Below are positions 17,048 to 26,037 of a stretch of DNA of 33,784 nt, piece by piece. The notes beneath the pieces are model-generated. The model was not told the DNA's origin. It ran no database searches and was given only the letters and a program-made list of their open reading frames with translations. The stretch lies in assembly GCA_021824365.1 (NCBI GenBank), contig JAKAKY010000004.1, positions 1-33,784 of the forward strand, written 5' to 3'. Made by a program: the position numbers and the translations under genes. Positions within the stretch are counted from its first letter, which is position 1. Every line of letters begins with the position of its first letter. The stretch is from Bacteroidota bacterium. GTDB taxonomy: Bacteria; Bacteroidota; Bacteroidia; Chitinophagales; Chitinophagaceae.

Positions 17048-18106
17048 TTAAAATTTATATACAGCAGCAATTAAAAAATTACCAGCACTCATAGAAGGGT
17101 TGTTTGAACTATTTGTAAATATTTTATTTTTTGCATTATCGAGCCTTATTTCAGGAATAATAGTAAGGTTATTGATTTTTATATTGCCCGATAAAGTTGC
17201 CGCAAAAATATTTGTACCAATTCCCGCTACGTTTTTTGTATCATTAAAATATTCTCCTCTAAGTGTCAGTCCAAATTTAGCTGTGGGATCGTAATTGAAA
17301 TAAAGTGCATTACTTGACCAGTTGTTGCTGGTACCTGTAACTTTTACATTTTTTATTGTACCATCATAAGCAATATTAAATTTACTTGTTATTACAGCAT
17401 TTAATACCAAATCAAATTGAGTTAAGTAGGTACCACCTTGAAAATTTAAATAGCCTTTAAATTTGTCATCTTTAGTACCAGTGCTAAATTGAGCAATTGC
17501 AATTTTTGTTTGTGAGGTAGTTGTTGAAAAATCAGTGGGATTAGCGATTCCAACCATCATAGCAGATTTGCCACCTATGGATATGTCAGCTTTCAAACCA
17601 GTATGAAAGAAAGGGCCATAGGAAAAACCATAACTCATACTGTAGTTTCTGTTTGCATAAGCATCTAATAATTCCCATCCAATATGTGTTGCCCATTTGC
17701 CAGCAGTAAATTTAATGAATGATACAGGCGAATAGGTTAAATAAGCTTGCTTAACTGCAGCCAATGTGTTAAAACCATTTCCCGATCCGATAGGATAACC
17801 GGAGCCATCATTGTAAGAAAATTCTTCGGCTCTTCTTCCAAAACCCAAATCAGCAGTAGCACTAATTTTCCCAAATGAATGGTCAACTCTAATTGAAGCC
17901 ATACCCAATTCGAACGAATTGTTTGAATTAGTAAAACTGGTTTTGTTGTTATTTGCTTTACCAGCAAAATCAGATTTATAATATACATCTACTGAGTAAG
18001 TAAATGTGGTGCTACTTTCTATTTTTTTTGTAGAGTCCGTTTGAGCCTCAATAGAAGTAACTGCTGCAAAACTTATTGCAGTTAGCTGGCAGATTTTCTT
18101 TAACAT
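17048..18106 (-). CDS. Outer-membrane beta-barrel protein (porin-like) between two ammonium transporters
   Basis: I do not recognise a named family. The start at 18106 gives 352 residues with a clean signal peptide, MLKKICQLTAISFAAVTSIEAQ, cleaved before TDSTKK; an upstream ATG at 18142 would only add MLYPFINKKPTT. The mature protein alternates hydrophobic and polar residues in many short strands rich in Gly, Asn, Ser, Thr and aromatics. It ends in FLIAAVYKF, whose terminal Phe fits the outer-membrane assembly signal. This is the pattern of a transmembrane barrel. Its position between two Amt genes on the same strand suggests that it helps ammonium or another nitrogen compound cross the outer membrane, but that is inference from context. 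It could also be a general porin. Confidence 0.8.
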   Translation of the reverse strand: MLKKICQLTAISFAAVTSIEAQTDSTKKIESSTTFTYSVDVYYKSDFAGKANNNKTSFTNSNNSFELGMASIRVDHSFGKISATADLGFGRRAEEFSYNDGSGYPIGSGNGFNTLAAVKQAYLTYSPVSFIKFTAGKWATHIGWELLDAYANRNYSMSYGFSYGPFFHTGLKADISIGGKSAMMVGIANPTDFSTTTSQTKIAIAQFSTGTKDDKFKGYLNFQGGTYLTQFDLVLNAVITSKFNIAYDGTIKNVKVTGTSNNWSSNALYFNYDPTAKFGLTLRGEYFNDTKNVAGIGTNIFAATLSGNIKINNLTIIPEIRLDNAKNKIFTNSSNNPSMSAGNFLIAAVYKF

Positions 18107-18129
18107 TGTGGTTGGTTTTTTGTTAATAA

Positions 18130-18180
18130 AAGGGTACAGCAAACAGGCTTGGTCAGAAGCTTGTTACCTGCTGTACCTTT
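18130..18180 (-). terminator. Long hairpin terminator between the distal Amt gene and the porin gene
   Basis: GGTACAGCA (18133-18141) pairs with TGCTGTACC (18169-18177). Inside it, AACAGGCTT (18142-18150) pairs with AAGCTTGTT (18157-18165) with one non-Watson-Crick pair, around the loop GGTCAG. On the minus strand the structure is followed by CTTTTATT. It begins six bases after the stop of the Amt gene at 18186. It may end that transcript or attenuate expression of the two genes that follow. Confidence 0.65.
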
Positions 18181-18185
18181 TTGTG

Positions 18186-19601
18186 TTATGATGCATGCAT
18201 AATAACTTCTTTTTGAATGATAGATCCTTCTTCGTTTTCGCCAATTTCTTCTAATAAAATAGTTCCCTGAACATATTTTTCATCGTGCTGAGATCTGTCT
18301 AAACCCAGTTCTTCTTCTGCAGAACTTACTCTAAGTGGTAAAATGAAGTTGATAAATTTGAATATGGCAAACGACATGGTGAAACTATATGCTACCACAA
18401 TCAGCATAGCTTTTAATTGAATGAAGAACAGCCCGGCATTCCCATATAACCAACCATTATTGCCGGCAGCGTTAACCGTTTTTGTAGCCAATAAACCGGT
18501 TAGTAACATGCCCACAATACCCCCTAAACCATGACAGGGAAAAACATCTAATGTATCATCGAGCGCAGATTTTGATTTGTAATGAATTGCTATATTAGAA
18601 ATGACGGCCGCAATTACCCCAACAAAAATGCTTTGCGGAATACCGATAAAACCTGATGCAGGTGTAATAGCAACCAGCCCAACTACTGCGCCAATGCAAA
18701 AGCCAAGTACGGAAGGTTTTTTACCTTTCACTGCATCAAAAAACATCCAAGAACATCCTGCAGCGGCTGCTGCAATACTAGTAGTGGCAAAGGCAGATAC
18801 GGCTAACGCATTGGCAGCCATAGCAGAACCTGCATTGAAGCCAAACCATCCAAACCATAATAAACCGGTTCCTATTAAAACATAGGGAATATTGGCAGGA
18901 GGAATTTCGCGTTGTTCTAAATGCGCTTTTCTACGTTTTAAAACCAGAGCCCCTGCTAAGGCAGCACAACCTGCTGAAATATGAACAACTGTACCACCGG
19001 CAAAGTCTAACACGCCCATTTTAGCCAAAAAGCCATCCGGATGCCAGGTCCAGTGTGCAATGGGTGCATATACCAATAAGCTGAATAGTGCAATAAATAA
19101 AATATAGGCAGTAAAGCGTATACGTTCCGCCACAGCGCCTACTACTAAACCGGGTGTTATTATTGCAAACATTAATTGAAAAAGTGCAAATAATGTAAGG
19201 GGGATGGTTGGTGCGCCAATCCAAGGTGCTCCAGAAGCTACCCCATTAAAGAAAAAATGGGTGGTGGGGTTACCAATTAATCCACCGATTGAGTCACCAA
19301 AGGCGAGGCTATAACCAACTACTACCCATAGAATACTAACAATACCGGCCGCTACAACACTTTTTATCATAGTAGACAATACATTTTTTCTATGTACCAT
19401 ACCACCATAGAAGAAAGCCAGGCCCGGAGTCATTAAAAAAACCAATGCCGTTGCTACTAATATCCAGGCAATATCTGCAGTATTGTATTGCCCTTTGGTA
19501 TCCGCAAAATCTGGTAATGAGGGAATAAATAAAGCTGCTATTGCAACAATGCCGAGTAATGTAAAGGGGACGATTGTTTTAAATGATAGTTTTTTTAACA
19601 T
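18186..19601 (-). CDS. amt: Ammonium transporter, Amt family
   Basis: This is a second Amt-family ammonium channel, 471 residues. The N-terminal stretch (MLKKLSFKTIVPFTLLGIVA) is a membrane segment or signal peptide. Motifs are TPGLAFFYGGMVHRKNVLST, GAVAERIRFTAYILF, HWTWHPDGF (first pore histidine), DFAGGTVVHISAGCAALAGA, GTGLLWFGWFGFNAGSAMAA and CHGLGGIVGMLLTG (second pore histidine). These are closer to the classical AmtB type than those of the neighbouring paralogue. The cytoplasmic C-terminal tail (about 430-471) is acidic and carries EEELGLDRSQHDEK, similar to the Amt tail contacted by PII proteins. No glnK/glnB lies beside it, which is unusual for amtB loci. It lies downstream of gltBD on the same strand, beyond a terminator. 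Confidence 0.95.
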   Translation of the reverse strand: MLKKLSFKTIVPFTLLGIVAIAALFIPSLPDFADTKGQYNTADIAWILVATALVFLMTPGLAFFYGGMVHRKNVLSTMIKSVVAAGIVSILWVVVGYSLAFGDSIGGLIGNPTTHFFFNGVASGAPWIGAPTIPLTLFALFQLMFAIITPGLVVGAVAERIRFTAYILFIALFSLLVYAPIAHWTWHPDGFLAKMGVLDFAGGTVVHISAGCAALAGALVLKRRKAHLEQREIPPANIPYVLIGTGLLWFGWFGFNAGSAMAANALAVSAFATTSIAAAAAGCSWMFFDAVKGKKPSVLGFCIGAVVGLVAITPASGFIGIPQSIFVGVIAAVISNIAIHYKSKSALDDTLDVFPCHGLGGIVGMLLTGLLATKTVNAAGNNGWLYGNAGLFFIQLKAMLIVVAYSFTMSFAIFKFINFILPLRVSSAEEELGLDRSQHDEKYVQGTILLEEIGENEEGSIIQKEVIMHAS

Positions 19602-19687
19602 GATACAGTTATTAATTTAAATTTAATAAATATATGTACTTTATTTTGCGAAAATAATAAAAAAATATCAAAAACTAAATAAAATAT

Positions 19688-19695
19688 CAAATGTA
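19688..19695 (-). promoter_or_regulatory. Candidate -7 element for the Amt gene
   Basis: TACATTTG on the minus strand fits TAnnTTTG and lies 87 bases upstream of the start at 19601. No TTG or TTTG lies at the proper distance upstream, so only half of the promoter is visible. The 19602-19784 stretch is otherwise very AT-rich with no gene, and I saw no sigma-54 type site in it. Confidence 0.3.
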
Positions 19696-19784
19696 ATATA
19701 TAATAATATGAAATATTTTTAAAAATAGGGAGTATACTAATTTTTATAAGTTATTGATTTTCAATTTATTAATTGAAATAAAAT

Positions 19785-19814
19785 AAAATAGCCACCCATT
19801 TGGGTAGCTATTTT
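19785..19814 (-). terminator. Intrinsic terminator after gltD
   Basis: AAAATAGC-ACCC (19785-19797, with one mismatch at C19793) pairs with GGGT-GCTATTTT (19802-19814) around ATTT. On the minus strand it is followed by ATTTTATTTTATTTC. It lies 24 bases after the gltD stop and ends the gltBD transcript. Confidence 0.8.
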
Positions 19815-19837
19815 AAAAATATTAAAATTTAATTAAT

Positions 19838-21346
19838 TTAAATTACAGCCCATAAAGACTCATCTTTTGTTTCTAAAATGGATTTGCCCATTAAAAATTC
19901 ATCTACTTTTCTGGCACATTCTCTTCCTTCGCTAATAGCCCAAACCACCAGCGATTGACCTCTTCGCATATCACCGGCAGTGAATATTTTGGCAATATTG
20001 GTTTGAAAACTTTTTTCAGTGGCTTTTACATTGCCTCTTTCATCTAATTCAACGCCTAATTCTTCTATTAATCCATTGTGTTCCGGGTGTATAAATCCCA
20101 TTGCCAATAATGCTAATTCGCAGGGTAATTCCCTTTCGCTACCTTCTTTTTCAATAAATCTTGCAGGCTTTCCATCATTGGTAACGGCCCATTCTAAATC
20201 TACTACTTTAATGGCTTTTAGTTTGCCGTTTTCATCACCTATAAACGATTTTGTTGCAATAGCCCATTTTCTGTCAGCCCCTTCTTCATGTGAAGTAGTG
20301 GTTTTTAGCAACATGGGGTAGGTGGGCCATGGCATATAAGGCGTTCTGCTTTCCGGTGGTTTCGGCAATAACTCAAATTGTGTTACAGATTTGGCTTTAT
20401 GCCGGTTAGAGGTGCCAACACAATCGCTGCCGGTATCACCACCACCTATTACTATAACATTTTTTCCAGTAGCCGTTAATTCATGCCCCAACATATTGCT
20501 TTCTACATAAAAATTTTCATCGGCAGTTGTTTTTTTGCCGATTACACGTTTGTTGTTCTGTTTTAAAAACTGCATGGCAAAATACACGCCATTTAATTCC
20601 CTGCCGGGTATTGTTAAATCTCTTGGAATAGTGGAACCACCTGCTAAAACAATCGTATTGAATTCGCGCAGCAAATCATTAATACTAAAGTTTACACCTA
20701 TATTGGCATTGCATTTAAATACAACTCCTTCTTGTTCCATTAATTGTATTCTCCTGTCTACTACCGATTTTTCCAATTTAAAATCAGGAATGCCATAGCG
20801 CAATAATCCACCCGGTGCATCATCGCGTTCAAATACTGTTACCGCATGTCCGGCATAATTTAATTGTGCCGCCGCTGCTAATCCTGCCGGGCCCGAGCCA
20901 ATTACGGCTACTTTTTTGCCCGTATTCACATTAGGCTTTTTGGGTTGAACAAAACCTTTTTCAAAGGCAATTTCAATGATGTGTTTTTCTATTTCTTCAA
21001 TGGTAACAGCGGGTTGATTGATGCCTAATACACAGGCACTTTCGCATGGTGCAGGGCATATACGGCCGGTAAATTCAGGAAAGTTATTGGTAGAAATTAA
21101 AATTTCATAGGCTTCTTTCCAATTGCCATCATAAACAGCATCATTAAATTCGGGAATAACATTGCCCAACGGGCAGCCATTATGGCAAAAAGGTACGCCA
21201 CAATTCATGCAGCGTGCAGCTTGACGGTTGAGTTGTTCATCCGTAAAAGGAAGCACAAATTCTTTATAATCCTTTAACCGCTCTTCAACCGGCATTTTTT
21301 TGGGAGACTCTCTATCAAACTCTATAAATCCTGTTGGTTTACCCAT
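19838..21346 (-). CDS. gltD: Glutamate synthase small subunit
   Basis: GltD passes electrons from NAD(P)H through FAD and iron-sulfur centres to the large subunit, which makes glutamate from glutamine and 2-oxoglutarate. The protein has 502 residues, normal length. N-terminal cysteines for iron-sulfur clusters are C46, C49, C54 and C58, and then C97, C101 and C105. The FAD fold begins at KKVAVIGSGPAGLAAAAQLN (residues 144-163), and a second nucleotide fold follows at NVIVIGGGDTGSDCVGTSNR. The start MGKPTGFIEFDRESPKK is the standard N-terminus. The gene follows gltB by 45 bases and is closed by a terminator. Whether NADPH or NADH is used cannot be told from inspection alone. Confidence 0.97.
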   Translation of the reverse strand: MGKPTGFIEFDRESPKKMPVEERLKDYKEFVLPFTDEQLNRQAARCMNCGVPFCHNGCPLGNVIPEFNDAVYDGNWKEAYEILISTNNFPEFTGRICPAPCESACVLGINQPAVTIEEIEKHIIEIAFEKGFVQPKKPNVNTGKKVAVIGSGPAGLAAAAQLNYAGHAVTVFERDDAPGGLLRYGIPDFKLEKSVVDRRIQLMEQEGVVFKCNANIGVNFSINDLLREFNTIVLAGGSTIPRDLTIPGRELNGVYFAMQFLKQNNKRVIGKKTTADENFYVESNMLGHELTATGKNVIVIGGGDTGSDCVGTSNRHKAKSVTQFELLPKPPESRTPYMPWPTYPMLLKTTTSHEEGADRKWAIATKSFIGDENGKLKAIKVVDLEWAVTNDGKPARFIEKEGSERELPCELALLAMGFIHPEHNGLIEELGVELDERGNVKATEKSFQTNIAKIFTAGDMRRGQSLVVWAISEGRECARKVDEFLMGKSILETKDESLWAVI

Positions 21347-21391
21347 ACTTTATATCTTTAAAAATGAATAAGTGTTGAAAAATGGTGCAAC

Positions 21392-24300
21392 TTATTTTTT
21401 TTGACTAACTGCTTTTGTATTTTTTTCTTTCAATACTTTTTTATAATCTTTTGGAAAAACTTTGATGAAATTCTTCAACTGATTGTCAAAATCACCTAAC
21501 ACAAAACGGGCTATCGTGCTTCCGGTATAATCGAAATGTGATTGAATGAGTTGTTGTAAATCTTTGCTATCTGCTTCATCTAACGGGTCTAAATCAACCA
21601 TCTCCATATTACAATTTTGTTTAAAACTGTTGCCGGTATCGTATATGTATGCTATACCGCCACTCATACCTGCGGCAAAATTTCTTCCTGTATTACCCAG
21701 AATCACTACTTTTCCACCGGTCATATATTCACAACCATGATCACCTACACCTTCGGTAACCGCAATAACGCCCGAATTACGAACTGCAAAACGCTCACCT
21801 GCTTTTCCTCTAATAAAGGCTTTGCCTGAAGTAGCACCATAAAAGGCTACATTACCTATGATGATATTGTTTTCAGGCGTGTAAGAAGCTGTTTTAGGAG
21901 GATAAACAATAAGTGAAGCACCGCTTAATCCTTTCCCAAAATAATCGTTGGCATCACCTTCTAACTCCAATGTAATACCATTGGTATTGAAGGCACCGAA
22001 ACTTTGGCCTGCAGTTCCATTAAATTTGAAATGTATGGTATCTGCCGGCAATCCTTTTGAATGATAATTTTTTGTAATTTCATTTGAAAGGATAGCACCC
22101 ACTGTTCTATCTGTATTTTTAAGGTTGAAATGTGCCTGAACTTTTTTACCACTCTCCAGAGCAGGTTTCGCTTTTTCTAATAACTGCCAATCTAATACAT
22201 CTTCTAAACCATGATCCTGTTCTTCCTGATGGTATAAACCCACATAAGGCGAAGCAGGTTCTTTATACAAAATAGGTGAAAGGTCTAATTGACTGTATTT
22301 CCAATGTTTTACATTTTCTCGAACGGTTAGGTTATCTACCTGGCCAACCATTTCGTTGATGGTTCTAAAGCCCAATTCGGCCATAATTTCTCTCAATTCC
22401 TGTACAACAAATTGAAAGAAATGAATAACGTGTTCCGGATTACCGGTAAAGCGTTTGCGTAATTCAGGATCTTGTGTGGCAACACCTACGGGGCAGGTAT
22501 TTAAATGGCATTTGCGCATCATAATACAGCCTTCCACAATTAAAGCAGCAGTTGCAGCGCCCCATTCTTCAGCACCCATTAAAGTAGCAATGGCAATATC
22601 TCTTCCTGTTTTCATTTGTCCATCGGCCTGCAAAACCACTCTGCTGCGCAATTTATTTTTTACTAAGGTTTGATGTGCTTCTGCAAGGCCCAGTTCCCAA
22701 GGCAATCCTGCATGTTTAATAGAGCTAATGGGCGATGCGCCGGTTCCTCCATCGTAACCTGAAATTAAAATTACATCTGCTTTAGCTTTTGCAACGCCTG
22801 CAGCAATAGTGCCTACCCCGGCTTTGGCCACTAATTTTACACTAATTCTTGCTTTTCTGTTGGCATTTTTTAAATCGTAGATTAATTGTGCCAAATCTTC
22901 TATAGAATAAATATCATGATGGGGCGGTGGTGATATTAAACCTACACCCGGTGTAGCATGGCGTACTTTTCCTATCCATTCATCTACTTTATGGCCCGGT
23001 AATTGTCCACCTTCGCCGGGCTTAGCGCCCTGCGCCATTTTAATTTGTAATTCATCAGCCTCAGTAAGATATAAACTGGTTACACCAAAACGGGCAGAAG
23101 CTACTTGTTTAATGGCACTGCGCATGCTATCGCCATTTGGCAATTTTTCATAACGCAGTTCGTCCTCTCCACCTTCACCGGTATTGCTTTTTCCACCCAG
23201 CCTGTTCATGGCAATGGCCAAAGTACTGTGTGCTTCATGTGAAATAGAGCCAAAGCTCATAGCGCCGGTAGCAAAGCGTTTATAAATATTTTCAGCCGGT
23301 TCAACTTCATCTATTGAAATAGATTCATGTGTTCTTTTAAAATCTAATAAACTACGGATGGTACAGGCTTTTATACCCTGCTCGTTAATGAGTTTTGCGT
23401 ATTTTTTATAGGTGTTATAATCATTCATTCTGGTTGCATATTGCAGTAAATGAACGGTTTGCGGGTTAAATAAATGTTCTTCACCTTTTCTTTTCCATTG
23501 GTACAGCCCGCCAACGGCTAACCGTTGTACCGGCAATTCTTTCTTGCTAAAAGCAAGGTTATGTTTCGCTAAAGCTTCACGGGCAATTTCATCTAATCCC
23601 ATTCCCTGAATACGTGAAGTGGCACCTGTAAAATATTTATCAACTACCGATTTGTTTACACCAACTATTTCAAATATTTGTGCACCCTGATAGGATTGCA
23701 GGGTGGAAATTCCCATTTTTGAAAAAACTTTCAGTAAGCCATCGCATACTGCTTTTATATAATTTTTTTTGAGTTGGTCGGCATCTAATTCGGTTTGTAA
23801 GAATCCATCCATTTTCATATCGCGGATAGTAGACAATGCCAAATAAGGATTAATGGCGGTTGCCCCAAAGCCAATTAAACAGGCAAAATGATGTACTTCC
23901 CACACATCACCGGCTTCTACAATAATACCCACTTGTCCGCGATAGCCTTTTCTGATTAAATGATGGTGCACTGCTGCTGTGGCTAATAGTGAGGGAATGG
24001 GTGCATGTTCACTATCAATGGCGCGGTCTGAAAGAATTAATACTTCAAAACCATCTTCCACTGCATCTACTGCATAGCGGCAAAGCCGGTCAATCCCTTT
24101 TTGTAAAGAACCCTGTTTGCCATCAGCCCGAAAATAAGTTTGTAAGGTTTTGGCTTGAAAGATGCCCGTATCAATGCTTCTGATTTTTTCTAATTCATGA
24201 TTATTGAGAATAGGGTGTTTTAAAGCTACACTATGACAATCTAATGGGTCTTCCACCAAAATATTACCATTATTACCGGCAAAAGTAGCTAAGCTCATCA

Positions 24301-25933
24301 CCATTTTTTCGCGAATGGGATCGATTGGTGGATTAGTAACCTGTGCAAATAACTGTTTAAAATAATGGCTTAAATGTTGTGGTTGGTTGCTTAAAACTGC
24401 CAAAGGTGTATCAGTACCCATTGAGCCGATGGGCTCTTTTCCATCTAAAGCCATTGGCGCAATAATGGTTTCTAAATCTTCGGTTGAATAACCAAAAGCT
24501 TTTTGGTATTTAAATACCTGATCGTGGTGTAAATGACTAAAGGTTACCCTTGGCTCAGGTAATTCTTCTAATCTTATTTTATATTTGTTTAACCATTCGG
24601 CATAAGGTTTTCCGGAACAAATTTCGTTCTTCAATTCTTCGTCGCTAATAATTCTGCCTTGCTCCATATCCACCACAAACATTTTTCCCGGTTGCAGGCG
24701 ACCTTTCTCAATAATTAATTCGGGTGCTACAGGTAATACACCCGTTTCAGACGCCATAATTACCCGGTCATCTTTGGTAACACAATACCTTGATGGACGT
24801 AATCCGTTTCTGTCTAAAGTAGCACCAATAATTTTACCATCCGTAAACGAAATTGAGGCCGGGCCATCCCATGGTTCCTGAAAAGCGGCATGAAATTCGT
24901 AAAACGCTTTTTTAACGGGGTCCATCTGTTCATTACCATCCCATGCTTCCGGAATCAGCATCATCATTACATGTGGTAATGAACGACCGGAAAGGGTGAG
25001 TAATTCAATCATATTATCCAAACAGGCAGAGTCTGATTGATTTTCTGCTACAATGGGTAACAGCATGTCCATTTCTTCTTTTGTAAAGTAGGGCGTAGTA
25101 AAGCCTTTTTCACTGGTTTTTAGCCAGTTTAAATTACCCTGTAGGGTATTAATTTCTCCATTGTGTGCAATGTAGCGAAAGGGTTGTGCTAATTTCCAGG
25201 ATGGAAAAGTATTGGTGGCAAAACGAGAGTGCACCAAACCGAAAGCACTCACTACTTTTTTGTTCACTAAATCGGGGAAATAATTCCGCACCTGCATACT
25301 GGTTAGCTGGCCTTTATACACAATGGTTTTGTAGGATAAAGAAGCGATATAAAAACCAATAGCATCTTTTTTTACAGTATCCTGAATAGTGTGCGATGCA
25401 TAATTTCTTAAAACAAATAATTTTCTTTCAAATGCATCCGGATGGTTAATATGATCGGGGCAGGCAATAAAAACCTGTTCCATTTCGGGTTCAACGAAAA
25501 GTGCGGTTGGCCCTATATTAGCGGGATTAACCGGTACTTTTCGATAGGCCAATATTTCAAGCCCCAATGTTTCGGCGGCACGATTAAAAATATCTCTGCA
25601 TTCTTCTTTTAAACGAATGTCTTTTGGAAATAAAATCATTCCTACGCCATACTTTCCAAATGAGGGCAGATGAACCCCCAGTTTCACACATTCTTCAAAG
25701 AAAAATTCGTGTGGTAATTGTATCATAATACCGGCACCGTCACCCGTATTGTTTTCGCAACCACAGGCGCCGCGATGCTCCATATTTTCCAAAATGGTTA
25801 AAGCGTCTAATACATTTTGGTGCGACTTATTTCCCTTAATATTGGCAACAAAGCCAATGCCACATGCATCATGTTCAAAAGCGGGGTTGTATAAACCGAT
25901 AGTTTCAGCCATTTTTTTGTTAGAATTTACCAT
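21392..25933 (-). CDS. gltB: Glutamate synthase large subunit
   Basis: GltB releases ammonia from glutamine at its N-terminal amidotransferase site, channels it internally, and forms glutamate from 2-oxoglutarate at an FMN and [3Fe-4S] site. The protein has 1513 residues, full length. The nucleophile is C24 in NPAFEHDACGIGF, so about 23 residues would be removed as a propeptide from the start at 25933; an ATG at 25912 would leave 16. The iron-sulfur cysteines are in MMRKCHLNTCPVGVATQDPE. The synthase domain has GGKSNTGEGGEDELRYEKL and LISGYDGGTGASPISSIKHA. The C-terminal GXGXG-type beta-helix repeats are also present. It is cotranscribed with gltD and lies close to two ammonium transporters, giving a compact nitrogen-assimilation cluster. 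Confidence 0.97.
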   Translation of the reverse strand: MVNSNKKMAETIGLYNPAFEHDACGIGFVANIKGNKSHQNVLDALTILENMEHRGACGCENNTGDGAGIMIQLPHEFFFEECVKLGVHLPSFGKYGVGMILFPKDIRLKEECRDIFNRAAETLGLEILAYRKVPVNPANIGPTALFVEPEMEQVFIACPDHINHPDAFERKLFVLRNYASHTIQDTVKKDAIGFYIASLSYKTIVYKGQLTSMQVRNYFPDLVNKKVVSAFGLVHSRFATNTFPSWKLAQPFRYIAHNGEINTLQGNLNWLKTSEKGFTTPYFTKEEMDMLLPIVAENQSDSACLDNMIELLTLSGRSLPHVMMMLIPEAWDGNEQMDPVKKAFYEFHAAFQEPWDGPASISFTDGKIIGATLDRNGLRPSRYCVTKDDRVIMASETGVLPVAPELIIEKGRLQPGKMFVVDMEQGRIISDEELKNEICSGKPYAEWLNKYKIRLEELPEPRVTFSHLHHDQVFKYQKAFGYSTEDLETIIAPMALDGKEPIGSMGTDTPLAVLSNQPQHLSHYFKQLFAQVTNPPIDPIREKMVMSLATFAGNNGNILVEDPLDCHSVALKHPILNNHELEKIRSIDTGIFQAKTLQTYFRADGKQGSLQKGIDRLCRYAVDAVEDGFEVLILSDRAIDSEHAPIPSLLATAAVHHHLIRKGYRGQVGIIVEAGDVWEVHHFACLIGFGATAINPYLALSTIRDMKMDGFLQTELDADQLKKNYIKAVCDGLLKVFSKMGISTLQSYQGAQIFEIVGVNKSVVDKYFTGATSRIQGMGLDEIAREALAKHNLAFSKKELPVQRLAVGGLYQWKRKGEEHLFNPQTVHLLQYATRMNDYNTYKKYAKLINEQGIKACTIRSLLDFKRTHESISIDEVEPAENIYKRFATGAMSFGSISHEAHSTLAIAMNRLGGKSNTGEGGEDELRYEKLPNGDSMRSAIKQVASARFGVTSLYLTEADELQIKMAQGAKPGEGGQLPGHKVDEWIGKVRHATPGVGLISPPPHHDIYSIEDLAQLIYDLKNANRKARISVKLVAKAGVGTIAAGVAKAKADVILISGYDGGTGASPISSIKHAGLPWELGLAEAHQTLVKNKLRSRVVLQADGQMKTGRDIAIATLMGAEEWGAATAALIVEGCIMMRKCHLNTCPVGVATQDPELRKRFTGNPEHVIHFFQFVVQELREIMAELGFRTINEMVGQVDNLTVRENVKHWKYSQLDLSPILYKEPASPYVGLYHQEEQDHGLEDVLDWQLLEKAKPALESGKKVQAHFNLKNTDRTVGAILSNEITKNYHSKGLPADTIHFKFNGTAGQSFGAFNTNGITLELEGDANDYFGKGLSGASLIVYPPKTASYTPENNIIIGNVAFYGATSGKAFIRGKAGERFAVRNSGVIAVTEGVGDHGCEYMTGGKVVILGNTGRNFAAGMSGGIAYIYDTGNSFKQNCNMEMVDLDPLDEADSKDLQQLIQSHFDYTGSTIARFVLGDFDNQLKNFIKVFPKDYKKVLKEKNTKAVSQKK

Positions 25934-25972
25934 TGTTATTTAAATTATTTTTATATAATGGCAGCAATCGTT

Positions 25973-25980
25973 CAAATATA
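25973..25980 (-). promoter_or_regulatory. Candidate -7 element for gltBD
   Basis: TATATTTG on the minus strand is an exact TAnnTTTG match 39 bases upstream of the gltB start, and it is the same eight bases as the ilv promoter -7 box. No TTG lies 17-23 bases upstream of it; that spacer is nearly all A and T. It would allow gltBD expression independent of the upstream ilv operon. Confidence 0.4.
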
Positions 25981-26009
25981 TTCAATTTTTTTAAAAATTT
26001 GTATAATAA

Positions 26010-26037
26010 ATCTAAGTTTTTAAGCAAAAATTTAGAT
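26010..26037 (-). terminator. Weak AT-rich hairpin overlapping the ilvA stop codon
   Basis: ATCTAA (26010-26015) pairs with TTAGAT (26032-26037), and TTTTT (26017-26021) with AAAAA (26026-26030), around the loop AAGC with one mismatch between the two stems. On the minus strand it is followed by TTATTATAC. It may end the ilv operon weakly, but the stem has almost no G-C pairs. Confidence 0.3.

Noticed and set aside
19602-19784. Search for glnK/PII, a small RNA or a sigma-54 site upstream of the ammonium transporter
   Set aside because: Only very AT-rich sequence with stops in all frames was seen. No TGGCAC...TTGC pattern and no compact stable structure apart from the gltD terminator.
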